A stretch of 5,829 nt of DNA, from NCBI GenBank assembly GCA_028876035.1, contig JAGWTK010000269.1, positions 1-5,829 of the forward strand, given 5' to 3'. The translations under genes and the position numbers were made by a program. Numbering within the stretch: position 1 is the first letter of the stretch; every line of letters begins with the position of its first letter. The DNA comes from Bacteroidota bacterium (GTDB lineage Bacteria; Bacteroidota; Bacteroidia; Chitinophagales; Chitinophagaceae). The notes beneath the pieces are model-generated. The model was not told the DNA's origin. It worked only from the letters and a program-made list of their open reading frames with translations, and made no database searches. Positions 1-5,119 of the stretch are shown here, piece by piece.

Positions 1-1
1 G

Positions 2-1927
2 GCCGTAGTAATGGTGGAAGGCTTGTTCGTGGCACTCGACCAGCGCGCACGCGAGGTAGGGATGGATAAGTTCAACAAGCTGGCGAAACTGGGATTGTTT
101 AAGAACACCGGCACAGAGATGGGCAAGTCCATTTTCTTTTCCAAGCTCATCATCATCACCTGCCTGGTACCCATATTCGCTTTTCAGAAAGTGGAAGGGA
201 AAATGTTTTCGCCCCTTGCCTACACCCTTGGGTTTGCCTTGCTGGGCGCGCTGCTGTTTACACTAACGCTGGTACCCGCTCTCTCGAGCATACTGTTGCG
301 CAAAAACGTTCGTGAGAAGCATAACCCTGTGGTCATCTTCTTTGAAAAATCTGTCAGCCGTGTTTTTGACATTGTTTACCGTAACCAGAAGAAAAGTGTG
401 TTGATAGCTTTGGCGGTGATGGTAGTAACTTTTTTCTCTGCCCGGTTCCTGGGTACTGAGTTCCTGCCCGATCTCAATGAAGGTGCATTGTGGGTAGAAG
501 CGGAACTGCCCATGAGCGTATCGCTCACCGAAGCCAACACGATCTCGAATAAAATGATTGATATCCTGGCACATTTTCCGGAGGTAAAGCAAACACTGTC
601 GCAGGTAGGTCGTACCAATGACGGAACCGATCCCAAGGGATTCTTCAATGTGCAGATACAGGTAGACCTTAAACCCAAAAAGCAATGGGAACGCAAGATC
701 ACACAGGAGGAATTGATCCACGAGATGGATGCGCAGCTGCGTAAGTTCCCCGGCATTACGTTCAACTATTCCCAACCCATCCGCGATAACGTGGAAGAAG
801 CGGTAGCCGGTGTGAATGCGGCGCTCGCGGTAAAAATATTTGGTCCCGATTTCAAAACACTTGATGATAAGGCCGACAGTGTACTCAATCAACTGAAAAC
901 TGTGCGCGGCATTGAAGACCTGGGTATTCTACGCAACCTGGGTCAGCCCGAATTCCGCATCGAACTCGATCAGCAGAAGATGGCTTTTTATGGTGTTAAC
1001 ACGGCCGATGCCAATGCCGTCATTGAAATGGCGATTGGCGGCAAGTCGCCCACGCAGCTATACGAAGGCGAACGGAAATTTGATGTACGGGTGCGTTACC
1101 AGAAAGAATTCAGGGCCAGTCCGGAAGTGATCGAAAACCTGATGGTACCCACCAACGATGGCGCGAAGATTCCGCTGAAAGAAATCGCCGTGTTGAAAAC
1201 ACTCACCGGTCCGGCTTTTATTTTTCGCGACAACAACATGCGCCATATTGCGGTGAAGTTCTCCGTGCGTGGACGCGACCTGGGCAGCACCATTGCCGAA
1301 GCGCAACAAAAAGTGAATGAGGCAGTCCACCTGCCGGGGGGGTATAGAATGACCTGGAATGGTGAATTCGAAAATCAGCAACGCGCTACCAAAACATTGG
1401 CGCGCGTGGTTCCGATTTGTTTGCTTGCCATCTTCCTCATTTTGTTCATCACCTATGGTAATGTGAAAGATGCTATTCTTACGATCATCAACGTACCATT
1501 TGCACTAATTGGTGGCATCATGGCCCTGCACCTTACAGGTATCAATTTCAGCATCTCTGCTGGCATAGGGTTTATCGCGTTGTTTGGGGTGTGTATTCAA
1601 AACGGTGTTATCCTAATCTCCGTCTTCCGCAAAAACCTGGAGGCTGGCATGGCACCTGATGACGCAATCCGCCAGGGCGTGATCTCCAGGGTGCGTCCGG
1701 TGGTGATGACGGCGCTGATGGCAATGATTGGGTTAATGCCTGCGGCCATATCCACCGGCATCGGCAGTGAAACGCAAAAGCCGCTGGCCATTGTGGTAAT
1801 CGGCGGACTGATCACGGCCACCGTGCTCACTTTGCTGATCTTGCCTACGATATATTCGATGGTGTTTCATTTTATGCACCACAGGAGTAACTGGAAACTG
1901 CTGAAGAAAGTGGGAGCTGTACATTAA
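2..1927 (+). CDS. czcA: CzcA-type heavy-metal RND efflux pump, C-terminal part (5' end outside window)
   Basis: Inner-membrane proton-driven pump of the heavy-metal efflux (HME) branch of the RND superfamily. With a CzcB-like adaptor and an outer-membrane channel it would export metal ions across the envelope. The frame is open from the left edge and starts in AVVMVE, the tail of the TM4 motif that holds the proton-relay aspartate; that aspartate lies just outside. Counting from the Met at base 11, membrane segments lie near residues 44-60, 68-94, 128-147, 466-482, 489-509, 513-538, 563-581 and 592-616. The large periplasmic loop, about 148-460, carries GTEFLPDLNEGALWVE and SQVGRTNDGTDPKGF, typical of CzcA/CusA proteins. 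Family members have about 1,030-1,050 residues, so roughly 400 are missing. The usual VEN after TM4 reads VEG here. The site aligned by eye with CusA Met623 is acidic (NVEEA, 261-265), arguing against a Cu(I)/Ag(I) pump; the metal remains inferred. The family call is secure. Confidence 0.95.
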   Translation, partial: AVVMVEGLFVALDQRAREVGMDKFNKLAKLGLFKNTGTEMGKSIFFSKLIIITCLVPIFAFQKVEGKMFSPLAYTLGFALLGALLFTLTLVPALSSILLRKNVREKHNPVVIFFEKSVSRVFDIVYRNQKKSVLIALAVMVVTFFSARFLGTEFLPDLNEGALWVEAELPMSVSLTEANTISNKMIDILAHFPEVKQTLSQVGRTNDGTDPKGFFNVQIQVDLKPKKQWERKITQEELIHEMDAQLRKFPGITFNYSQPIRDNVEEAVAGVNAALAVKIFGPDFKTLDDKADSVLNQLKTVRGIEDLGILRNLGQPEFRIELDQQKMAFYGVNTADANAVIEMAIGGKSPTQLYEGERKFDVRVRYQKEFRASPEVIENLMVPTNDGAKIPLKEIAVLKTLTGPAFIFRDNNMRHIAVKFSVRGRDLGSTIAEAQQKVNEAVHLPGGYRMTWNGEFENQQRATKTLARVVPICLLAIFLILFITYGNVKDAILTIINVPFALIGGIMALHLTGINFSISAGIGFIALFGVCIQNGVILISVFRKNLEAGMAPDDAIRQGVISRVRPVVMTALMAMIGLMPAAISTGIGSETQKPLAIVVIGGLITATVLTLLILPTIYSMVFHFMHHRSNWKLLKKVGAVH

Positions 1928-1962
1928 TGTGCGAATATGAAAATATGCAAATGTGAAAATGG
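1927..1962. repeat. 8-bp quasi-tandem array just after the czcA stop
   Basis: Four 8-bp units start at 1927, 1935, 1943 and 1951, followed by a partial unit at 1959-1962. The consensus is AT(A/G)TG(A/C)AA. The phase is exact and the units differ by one to three bases. The first unit shares its first base with the last base of the czcA stop codon, so the array starts where coding ends. No terminator structure or gene is visible in it. Confidence 0.65.
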
Positions 1963-2020
1963 GACTAACCGGAAGTGCGGGGTTCCGATTGCAGCTGTTT
2001 CTCAATTTGATGAGTGCCGC

Positions 2021-2056
2021 TAAAGATTTAAGATAGAAGATTTGAAGGTATAAGAT
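2021..2056. repeat. 7-bp quasi-tandem array, AAGAT core
   Basis: Degenerate heptamers start at 2021, 2028, 2035 and 2042, followed by an 8-bp unit at 2049. Four of the five end in AAGAT; the fourth is degraded to GAAGG. The array is non-coding and lies between the convergent czcA and tonB genes. The spacing is convincing, but the sequence is AT-rich and degenerate, so confidence is moderate. Confidence 0.5.
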
Positions 2057-2080
2057 ATGGGTGCGGCATCGTGTTTTTGT

Positions 2081-2102
2081 CAGCACTGTCTCCCGAAGGG
2101 GA
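2081..2102. repeat. Diverged copy 1 of GTCTCCCG intergenic element
   Basis: This 22-bp segment matches 2138-2159 at 20 of 22 positions; the differences are at 2087 (T against C) and 2096 (A against C). The copy has lost the distal arm that makes the second copy a long palindrome, because AACAT replaces the expected complementary arm. Only the inner part TCCC-GAA-GGGGA can still pair. It looks like a decayed copy of a dispersed palindromic repeat. Confidence 0.55.
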
Positions 2103-2137
2103 ACATATATTGCTAAAAGAATCTTCAACCCTATTCT

Positions 2138-2165
2138 CAGCACCGTCTCCCGCAGGGGACGGTGC
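2138..2165. repeat. Palindromic intergenic element (copy 2), 11-bp hairpin
   Basis: Bases 2140-2150 pair with 2155-2165 to give an 11-bp stem, with GCACCGTC at the outside matched by GACGGTGC, one G-T wobble at 2148/2157, and a four-base loop CGCA. No T-run follows on either strand, so it does not look like an ordinary intrinsic terminator. A diverged copy lies 57 bp upstream. This is most simply a small dispersed palindromic repeat in the convergent gap. It could protect or end transcripts, but nothing here shows that. Confidence 0.65.
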
Positions 2166-2176
2166 CTAACGCGAAA

Positions 2177-2208
2177 ACTTACAACTTACCACTTAGAACT
2201 TAGAACTT
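2177..2208. repeat. 7-bp tandem array, ACTTAGA type
   Basis: Perfectly phased heptamers start at 2177, 2184, 2191 and 2198, with a final ACTT at 2205-2208. Every unit begins ACTTA and continues with CA, CC, GA and GA in order. The array directly precedes the T-tract of the tonB terminator when read from the plus strand. It has no coding content and is too short and too closely spaced to be a CRISPR array. Confidence 0.75.
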
Positions 2209-2212
2209 CCCC

Positions 2213-2247
2213 AAAAAAGGAAGTGACCGGTTGCAGTACCGGCCACT
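2213..2247 (-). terminator. Probable intrinsic terminator of tonB
   Basis: Read on the minus strand, a 10-bp stem with one mismatch (AGTGGCCGGT against ACCGGTCACT; plus positions 2238-2247 and 2222-2231) closes a six-base loop. After TCC comes a run of six T residues at 2218-2213. It lies 59 bp past the tonB stop on the correct strand. A smaller inverted repeat, CCAAC/GTTGG at 2254-2268, sits between it and the gene. The GC-rich stem plus T-tract fits Rho-independent termination. Confidence 0.7.
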
Positions 2248-2305
2248 GAATGACCAACATCCCGTTGGCCATTGTCCTCCTTCTTGTGCGCGTTGAATGA
2301 TTTTC

Positions 2306-3124
2306 CTATTCGGGCAGCCTGAATGTAATCGGCTGACGTTTGTATGAATTTACTTGAATACCATTTTGAATAGCGGGTTTCCACTGTCCGCTTTGCTTGA
2401 TGACGGCGATAGCTGCTTTTATCAGTTCTTCCGGGCCGCTAATGGGAATAACGTTACTAACTCGTCCCTGTTTGTCAACAATGAACTCAATCATAACCGT
2501 ACCCTGAACTCCCTGATCGATCGCCTCTTGTGGATAATCGAGACGTCTGTTAAGAAAGGCTGCCCATGCTCCAGTACCTCCGGGATATTCAGATTCGATC
2601 TCGACTTTCCGGAATACGATATCATCGTCGTTTTCTTTCTTTGGCGCTGCTACTATTCCCTTATTCTCCACTTCATTTGGAACCATGGTACCATCGAAGT
2701 CTTTGCCGTCTTTGTTAACGTTTCCAATCTTTACATTATCCAGATCTGTTTGTTCAGGGGGTGCCTCATTCTCTTTCACCTCTTCGTTTGGAACAATTTT
2801 AATAGTTGTAAACATTTTTGTCTTGACGTCTACAATCTCTTTCGGCGGAGGCGGTGTTACCGGGGGCTTTTCAACCTGTTCCTTTGGCTCGACTTTGGCA
2901 ATAAAAATATCCGGACCCACAAGGGTTTGTTTTTGACTTGTTTTTTCTGATGCCAGCAATAAATATGTCGTAAGCGACAGCCCTGTAAACAAGACCATTC
3001 CTCCGATAGCTTTCGTTAGCCGGGCCCGGTAGTGCCGGCGCAGTTCGTAAGCACCGTAGGCTTTGTTGCGGTCGTCGAAAATAATATCCAATACATCTGC
3101 CTGTAGAATTTGCGATGTTTCCAT
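2306..3124 (-). CDS. tonB: TonB family energy transducer
   Basis: Links the proton-motive-force complex ExbB/ExbD to outer-membrane TonB-dependent receptors, spanning the periplasm from an inner-membrane anchor. The 272-residue protein starts METSQILQADVLDIIF and continues NKAYGAYELRR (20-30), a cytoplasmic N-terminus typical of Bacteroidota TonB proteins. One membrane helix lies at about 38-58, a proline- and charge-rich periplasmic linker includes PPVTPPPPKE (87-96), and the C-terminal TonB domain covers about 180-271. That domain shows YP (197-198), QGTV (207-210), FIVDKQGRV (214-222), WKPA (248-251) and the closing PITFRL. Length and domain order are normal. The ATG at 3124 gives exactly the conserved N-terminus; no Shine-Dalgarno site is visible. 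No exbB, exbD or receptor gene adjoins it. It is convergent with czcA and divergent from the porin gene, so it is probably monocistronic. Such proteins are often present in many paralogs, so its receptor partners cannot be told. Confidence 0.95.
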   Translation of the reverse strand: METSQILQADVLDIIFDDRNKAYGAYELRRHYRARLTKAIGGMVLFTGLSLTTYLLLASEKTSQKQTLVGPDIFIAKVEPKEQVEKPPVTPPPPKEIVDVKTKMFTTIKIVPNEEVKENEAPPEQTDLDNVKIGNVNKDGKDFDGTMVPNEVENKGIVAAPKKENDDDIVFRKVEIESEYPGGTGAWAAFLNRRLDYPQEAIDQGVQGTVMIEFIVDKQGRVSNVIPISGPEELIKAAIAVIKQSGQWKPAIQNGIQVNSYKRQPITFRLPE

Positions 3125-3201
3125 ACAATCTGGTTTGTGAGATGATTAATAAAGCAACCCGCAGCTAAGAAGCATGCATTGCCCAAGTTTGATTGCACAA
3201 A

Positions 3202-3224
3202 CCGTAAGAACCGGCATCTTACGG
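3202..3224. other. Perfect 8-bp inverted repeat with 7-base loop
   Basis: CCGTAAGA at 3202-3209 is the exact reverse complement of TCTTACGG at 3217-3224. On the minus strand, the direction of tonB, the stem is followed by TTTG, a short T-tract. It lies 78-100 bp before the tonB start and shares bases 3215-3224 with a second, competing inverted repeat that reaches 3264. Confidence 0.6.
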
Positions 3225-3247
3225 CAGAGAAGAAGTTGTCCGGCGTA

Positions 3248-3295
3248 CCTGCCGTTCTAAGATGTGGAAGGCAAAAGAATTCCATAAACGGCAGG
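3248..3295. other. Long inverted repeat with nested stem
   Basis: CCTGCCGTT at 3248-3256 is the exact reverse complement of AACGGCAGG at 3287-3295. A nested five-base stem, TGGAA (3265-3269) with TTCCA (3280-3284), could stack inside it after an internal loop. On the plus strand six T residues follow at 3305-3310, nine bases after the stem, which is a poor distance for an intrinsic terminator. No plus-strand gene ends here, so the role is unclear. Confidence 0.5.
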
Positions 3296-3379
3296 AAGAA
3301 ATTCTTTTTTGAATGGGAACGGATATTTTTTTTGCTTTCGCATCCTTATTGCAAAGATTGGCACGGTATGGTATGGCAT

Positions 3380-3403
3380 TAGCAGATAGTCCTGCTATTT
3401 TTG
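3380..3403 (+). promoter_or_regulatory. Probable porin promoter -7 box overlapped by a palindrome
   Basis: TATTTTTG at 3396-3403 fits the Bacteroidota -7 consensus TAnnTTTG exactly and would start transcription around 3409-3411, giving a leader of about 15 bases before the porin ATG. No clear -33 TTG is seen at the expected distance. A perfect palindrome, TAGCAG (3380-3385), six bases, then CTGCTA (3392-3397), overlaps the first two bases of the box. It could be an operator. The stem plus T-run could also be read as a weak terminator. Confidence 0.45.
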
Positions 3404-3425
3404 CGCACTAATTTTTCAACACCTG

Positions 3426-4751
3426 ATGAAACGAATCGGCAGCATCCTGGCCCTGCTGGGAGCAACCTTATCCTTCAACGCCCAGATCATTCACGACAGC
3501 ACGGCACAGCGAAACTGGACCCTGCACGCACAGGCGACCGTAGTACCGCAATATCATTTCGATTTTAAAGCGGCATATTCGGGCACCAATAGCTTAGAAA
3601 CTTCAGAAAATGTAAAAACCTCTCTTACCAGCACCATCTATATCGGTCGGCGTTTGTGGAAGAACGCAGCCTTGTACGTCAACCCCGAAGTCTCCGGTGG
3701 TTCAGGCTTGAGCAAAACCCTCGGTATTGCTGGCTTTACCAACGGCGAAACCTTCCGTGTAGGATCCGCCACACCCAAGCTCTATCTCGCCCGCGCTTAT
3801 GTGGAGCAAAAGTTTCCGTTGACCGCAGGCACTCATTTACTGGAAGAAGATCAAAACCAATTGCGGCAGGATGAACCCAAAGAATATGTCGCGATCCGTG
3901 CGGGCAAGTTCAGCATGGACGATTTCTTTGATGACAATAGTCACAGTCATGACCCGAGAACCGATTTCATGAACTGGAGCCTGATGAGTGCCGCAGCCTG
4001 GGATTATCCCGCCAACACACGGGGATATACGACAGGATTAGCAATGGAATTAAAAAAAACGTTGTGGGCCCTGCGCGCTGCACTGGTGCAGGTGCCGGAA
4101 AATGCGAACGGACCTGTACTCGATAAAAACATCGACAAAGCGTATGGCACGGTAATAGAAGTTGAACGGAAATGGAATTTCAAGAATCAACAGGAATGGA
4201 TCATCAGGACGGGCGTTTTCTACAACAAAGCTCGTATGGGCAATTACCAGCAGGCGATAGACAGCGGCATCCTCTTTTTCACAACCCCCGATGTAACCAC
4301 AACGCGCATGTATAGCCGCGATAAGCGCGGGTTTTACCTGAACAGCGAATACAATGGTAAAAATGGCGGCGCCTTCCTGCGCTATAGCTGGAACGATGCA
4401 AAAAACGAAACCTGGGCCTTCACTGAAATCGACCGCAGCTTCACCATCGGCTGTTCATTCAACGGCAGTCAGTGGCAACGCAAGGGTGACAAATGGGGTG
4501 CAGCCCTGGCTGCCAATGGCCTGGGAAAAGACCATCGTACGTATCTCCAGCACGGCGGCTACGGATTTATGATCGGTGATGGGAATCTCAATTACGGTGC
4601 TGAAGAAATTATTGAACTGTTTTACAGCTATGCGCTGATTTACCGCCATGTTTGGATCAGCCCGGATTACCAGTTCGTGGCGCATCCGGGATACAACAAA
4701 GACCGCGGCCCGGTGAGTGTTATCGCGCTGCGGTTGCATTGCGAGCTGTAG
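3426..4751 (+). CDS. Carbohydrate porin, OprB family
   Basis: Predicted outer-membrane beta-barrel for diffusion of sugars or other small solutes. The 441-residue product starts with a clear signal peptide (MKR, hydrophobic stretch 4-17, probable cleavage after Ala19 in SFNA). The mature part alternates polar and aromatic residues as barrel strands do. OprB-type signatures recognised by eye are RRLWKNAALYVNPEVSGGSG (75-94), GFTNGETFRVG (103-113), GKFSMDDFFDDN (160-171), HDPRTDFMNWS (175-185), AWDYPANTRGYTTG (191-204) and, near the end, PDYQFVAHPGYNKDRGP (413-429). Length is normal for the family and the frame is intact. It ends in Leu where many outer-membrane proteins end in Phe. Sugar selectivity is a family name only; the real substrate is unknown. 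The upstream tonB is divergent, and the downstream mgtE is co-directional but 368 bp away, so this is probably its own transcription unit. The start gives the signal peptide directly; no Shine-Dalgarno site is seen. Confidence 0.9.
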   Translation: MKRIGSILALLGATLSFNAQIIHDSTAQRNWTLHAQATVVPQYHFDFKAAYSGTNSLETSENVKTSLTSTIYIGRRLWKNAALYVNPEVSGGSGLSKTLGIAGFTNGETFRVGSATPKLYLARAYVEQKFPLTAGTHLLEEDQNQLRQDEPKEYVAIRAGKFSMDDFFDDNSHSHDPRTDFMNWSLMSAAAWDYPANTRGYTTGLAMELKKTLWALRAALVQVPENANGPVLDKNIDKAYGTVIEVERKWNFKNQQEWIIRTGVFYNKARMGNYQQAIDSGILFFTTPDVTTTRMYSRDKRGFYLNSEYNGKNGGAFLRYSWNDAKNETWAFTEIDRSFTIGCSFNGSQWQRKGDKWGAALAANGLGKDHRTYLQHGGYGFMIGDGNLNYGAEEIIELFYSYALIYRHVWISPDYQFVAHPGYNKDRGPVSVIALRLHCEL

Positions 4752-4753
4752 AA

Positions 4754-4784
4754 GTTTAAAGGTTTAAGGGTTTAAGGTTTAAAG
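4754..4784. repeat. 7-8-bp tandem array, GTTTAAG type, after the porin stop
   Basis: Four units start at 4754, 4762, 4770 and 4777, all beginning GTTTAA, with lengths 8, 8, 7 and 8. The array begins two bases after the porin stop codon. Its placement straight after a stop resembles the array after czcA, although the unit sequence is different. Confidence 0.7.
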
Positions 4785-4819
4785 TTCTTTGAGTGTAACA
4801 ACGCGCTTATTTTGGCAGG

Positions 4820-4881
4820 CGAGCCGCTTGGTAAAAATATAACGCCCCCAAACGCTTTTCCAAAGTCGAGCCGTTTGGTAA
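4820..4881. repeat. 15-bp direct repeat, two copies 47 bp apart
   Basis: CGAGCCGCTTGGTAA at 4820-4834 recurs as CGAGCCGTTTGGTAA at 4867-4881, a 14 of 15 match. The bases before each copy also share an ACGC...TT pattern (4801 and 4852), so the ancestral duplication may have been about 30-35 bp. The second copy opens a possible hairpin in which CGAGC (4867-4871) pairs with GCTCG (4891-4895) and GTTT with AAAC, with one mismatch. It could be paired binding sites or a decayed duplication. Confidence 0.6.
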
Positions 4882-4928
4882 CCTAAAACTGCTCGCAACA
4901 GTTGGCCCCAGCGACAGAAAACTTGCAA

Positions 4929-4961
4929 CTGTATTTGTACCTTACATTGCGTACAAAACAG
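4929..4961. other. Stem-loop, 11 bp with one bulged A
   Basis: CTGT (4929-4932) and TTTGTAC (4934-4940) pair with GTACAAAACAG (4951-4961) across a ten-base loop, leaving A4933 bulged. A competing seven-base pairing exists upstream: ACAGTTG (4898-4904) with CAACTGT (4926-4932), which uses four of the same bases. No T-run follows on either strand. It lies 159-191 bp before the mgtE start. Confidence 0.5.
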
Positions 4962-5056
4962 CAGCATTTGAACAAGCGCTTGAATGGTAAGCGCAAGCAG
5001 CAAGAAAAAAGAGCCCCACCTAGAGTTTAACTACCTGAACAAAGCCAGCCGCACAG

Positions 5057-5106
5057 GGGTATCTAAGTACTATGTACTTTGTACTTAATACCCGATACCC
5101 GATACC
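5057..5106. repeat. Six-unit 7-bp array forming a long hairpin before mgtE
   Basis: Perfectly phased heptamers start at 5065, 5072, 5079, 5086, 5093 and 5100. The first three end in GTACT and the last three in ATACC. The array also folds: GGGTAT (5057-5062) and TAAGTAC (5064-5070) pair with GTACTTA (5081-5087) and ATACCC (5088-5093), giving 13 bp with one bulged C and a ten-base loop. It ends 13 bp before the mgtE ATG. The string TACTTTG at 5075-5081 resembles a shortened -7 box but has no good -33 partner. Confidence 0.75.
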
Positions 5107-5119
5107 AAAAAAGATCGTC

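Larger units (their letters stand above)
3125..3425. promoter_or_regulatory. Divergent intergenic region between tonB and the porin gene
   Basis: These 301 bp separate two divergent genes and must hold both promoters. No believable gene lies inside. Visible structure comprises three overlapping inverted repeats (3202-3295), T-runs at 3305-3310 and 3326-3333, a short GGTAT-type triplet repeat at 3365-3379, and a palindrome overlapping a -7-like box (3380-3403). For tonB I find only a poor candidate: on the minus strand TACGGTTTG (3206-3198) has one base too many between TA and TTTG to fit TAnnTTTG. No tRNA or known riboswitch motif was recognised. Confidence 0.6.
4785..5056. other. Non-coding leader-like region between porin and mgtE
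   Basis: This stretch shows no convincing gene. It holds the 15-bp direct repeat (4820-4881), several inverted repeats (4867-4961) and a 10-bp palindrome CAAGCGCTTG at 4973-4982. A minus-strand frame stays open from about 5030 to 4779 but lacks recognisable protein features. If mgtE transcription starts near the porin end, this would be a structured 5' leader. I do not recognise the known magnesium M-box or any other riboswitch. Confidence 0.4.

Noticed and set aside
263..892. Minus-strand 209-codon frame inside czcA
   Set aside because: It is antisense to a well-supported CzcA coding region, its translation has no recognisable motif, and it is explained by codon composition of the sense gene.
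2140..2165. Hairpin read as the intrinsic terminator of czcA
   Set aside because: The stem is strong, but no T-run follows on the plus strand and it lies more than 200 bp past the stop; a dispersed palindromic repeat fits better.
2186..2272. Minus-strand 28-codon frame starting at 2272 with a strong AGGAGG three bases before its ATG
   Set aside because: It runs through the tonB terminator stem and T-tract and ends in the ACTTAGA array, no product is recognisable, and the other genes here do not use Shine-Dalgarno sites. The AGGAGG is probably chance.
2354..2950. Plus-strand 198-codon frame opposite tonB
   Set aside because: It is antisense to a complete, clearly recognised TonB protein; its Phe/Cys-rich translation has no recognisable domain.
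3179..3382. Plus-strand 67-codon frame in the divergent intergenic region
   Set aside because: It overlaps the inverted repeats and T-runs, has no family resemblance, and would end just before the porin promoter. Treated as non-coding.
5065..5106. CRISPR-like array
   Set aside because: Units are contiguous 7-mers with no spacers and no cas genes nearby.
5072..5119. Upstream in-frame ATG as an alternative mgtE start
   Set aside because: The added 16 residues would be encoded by the heptamer array and do not resemble an MgtE N-terminus; the ATG at 5120 gives a normal start.
4785..5119. M-box magnesium riboswitch before mgtE
   Set aside because: The gene context invited it, but I could not see the conserved M-box core, and this RNA is mainly known from Firmicutes. 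Only unspecific stem-loops are visible.
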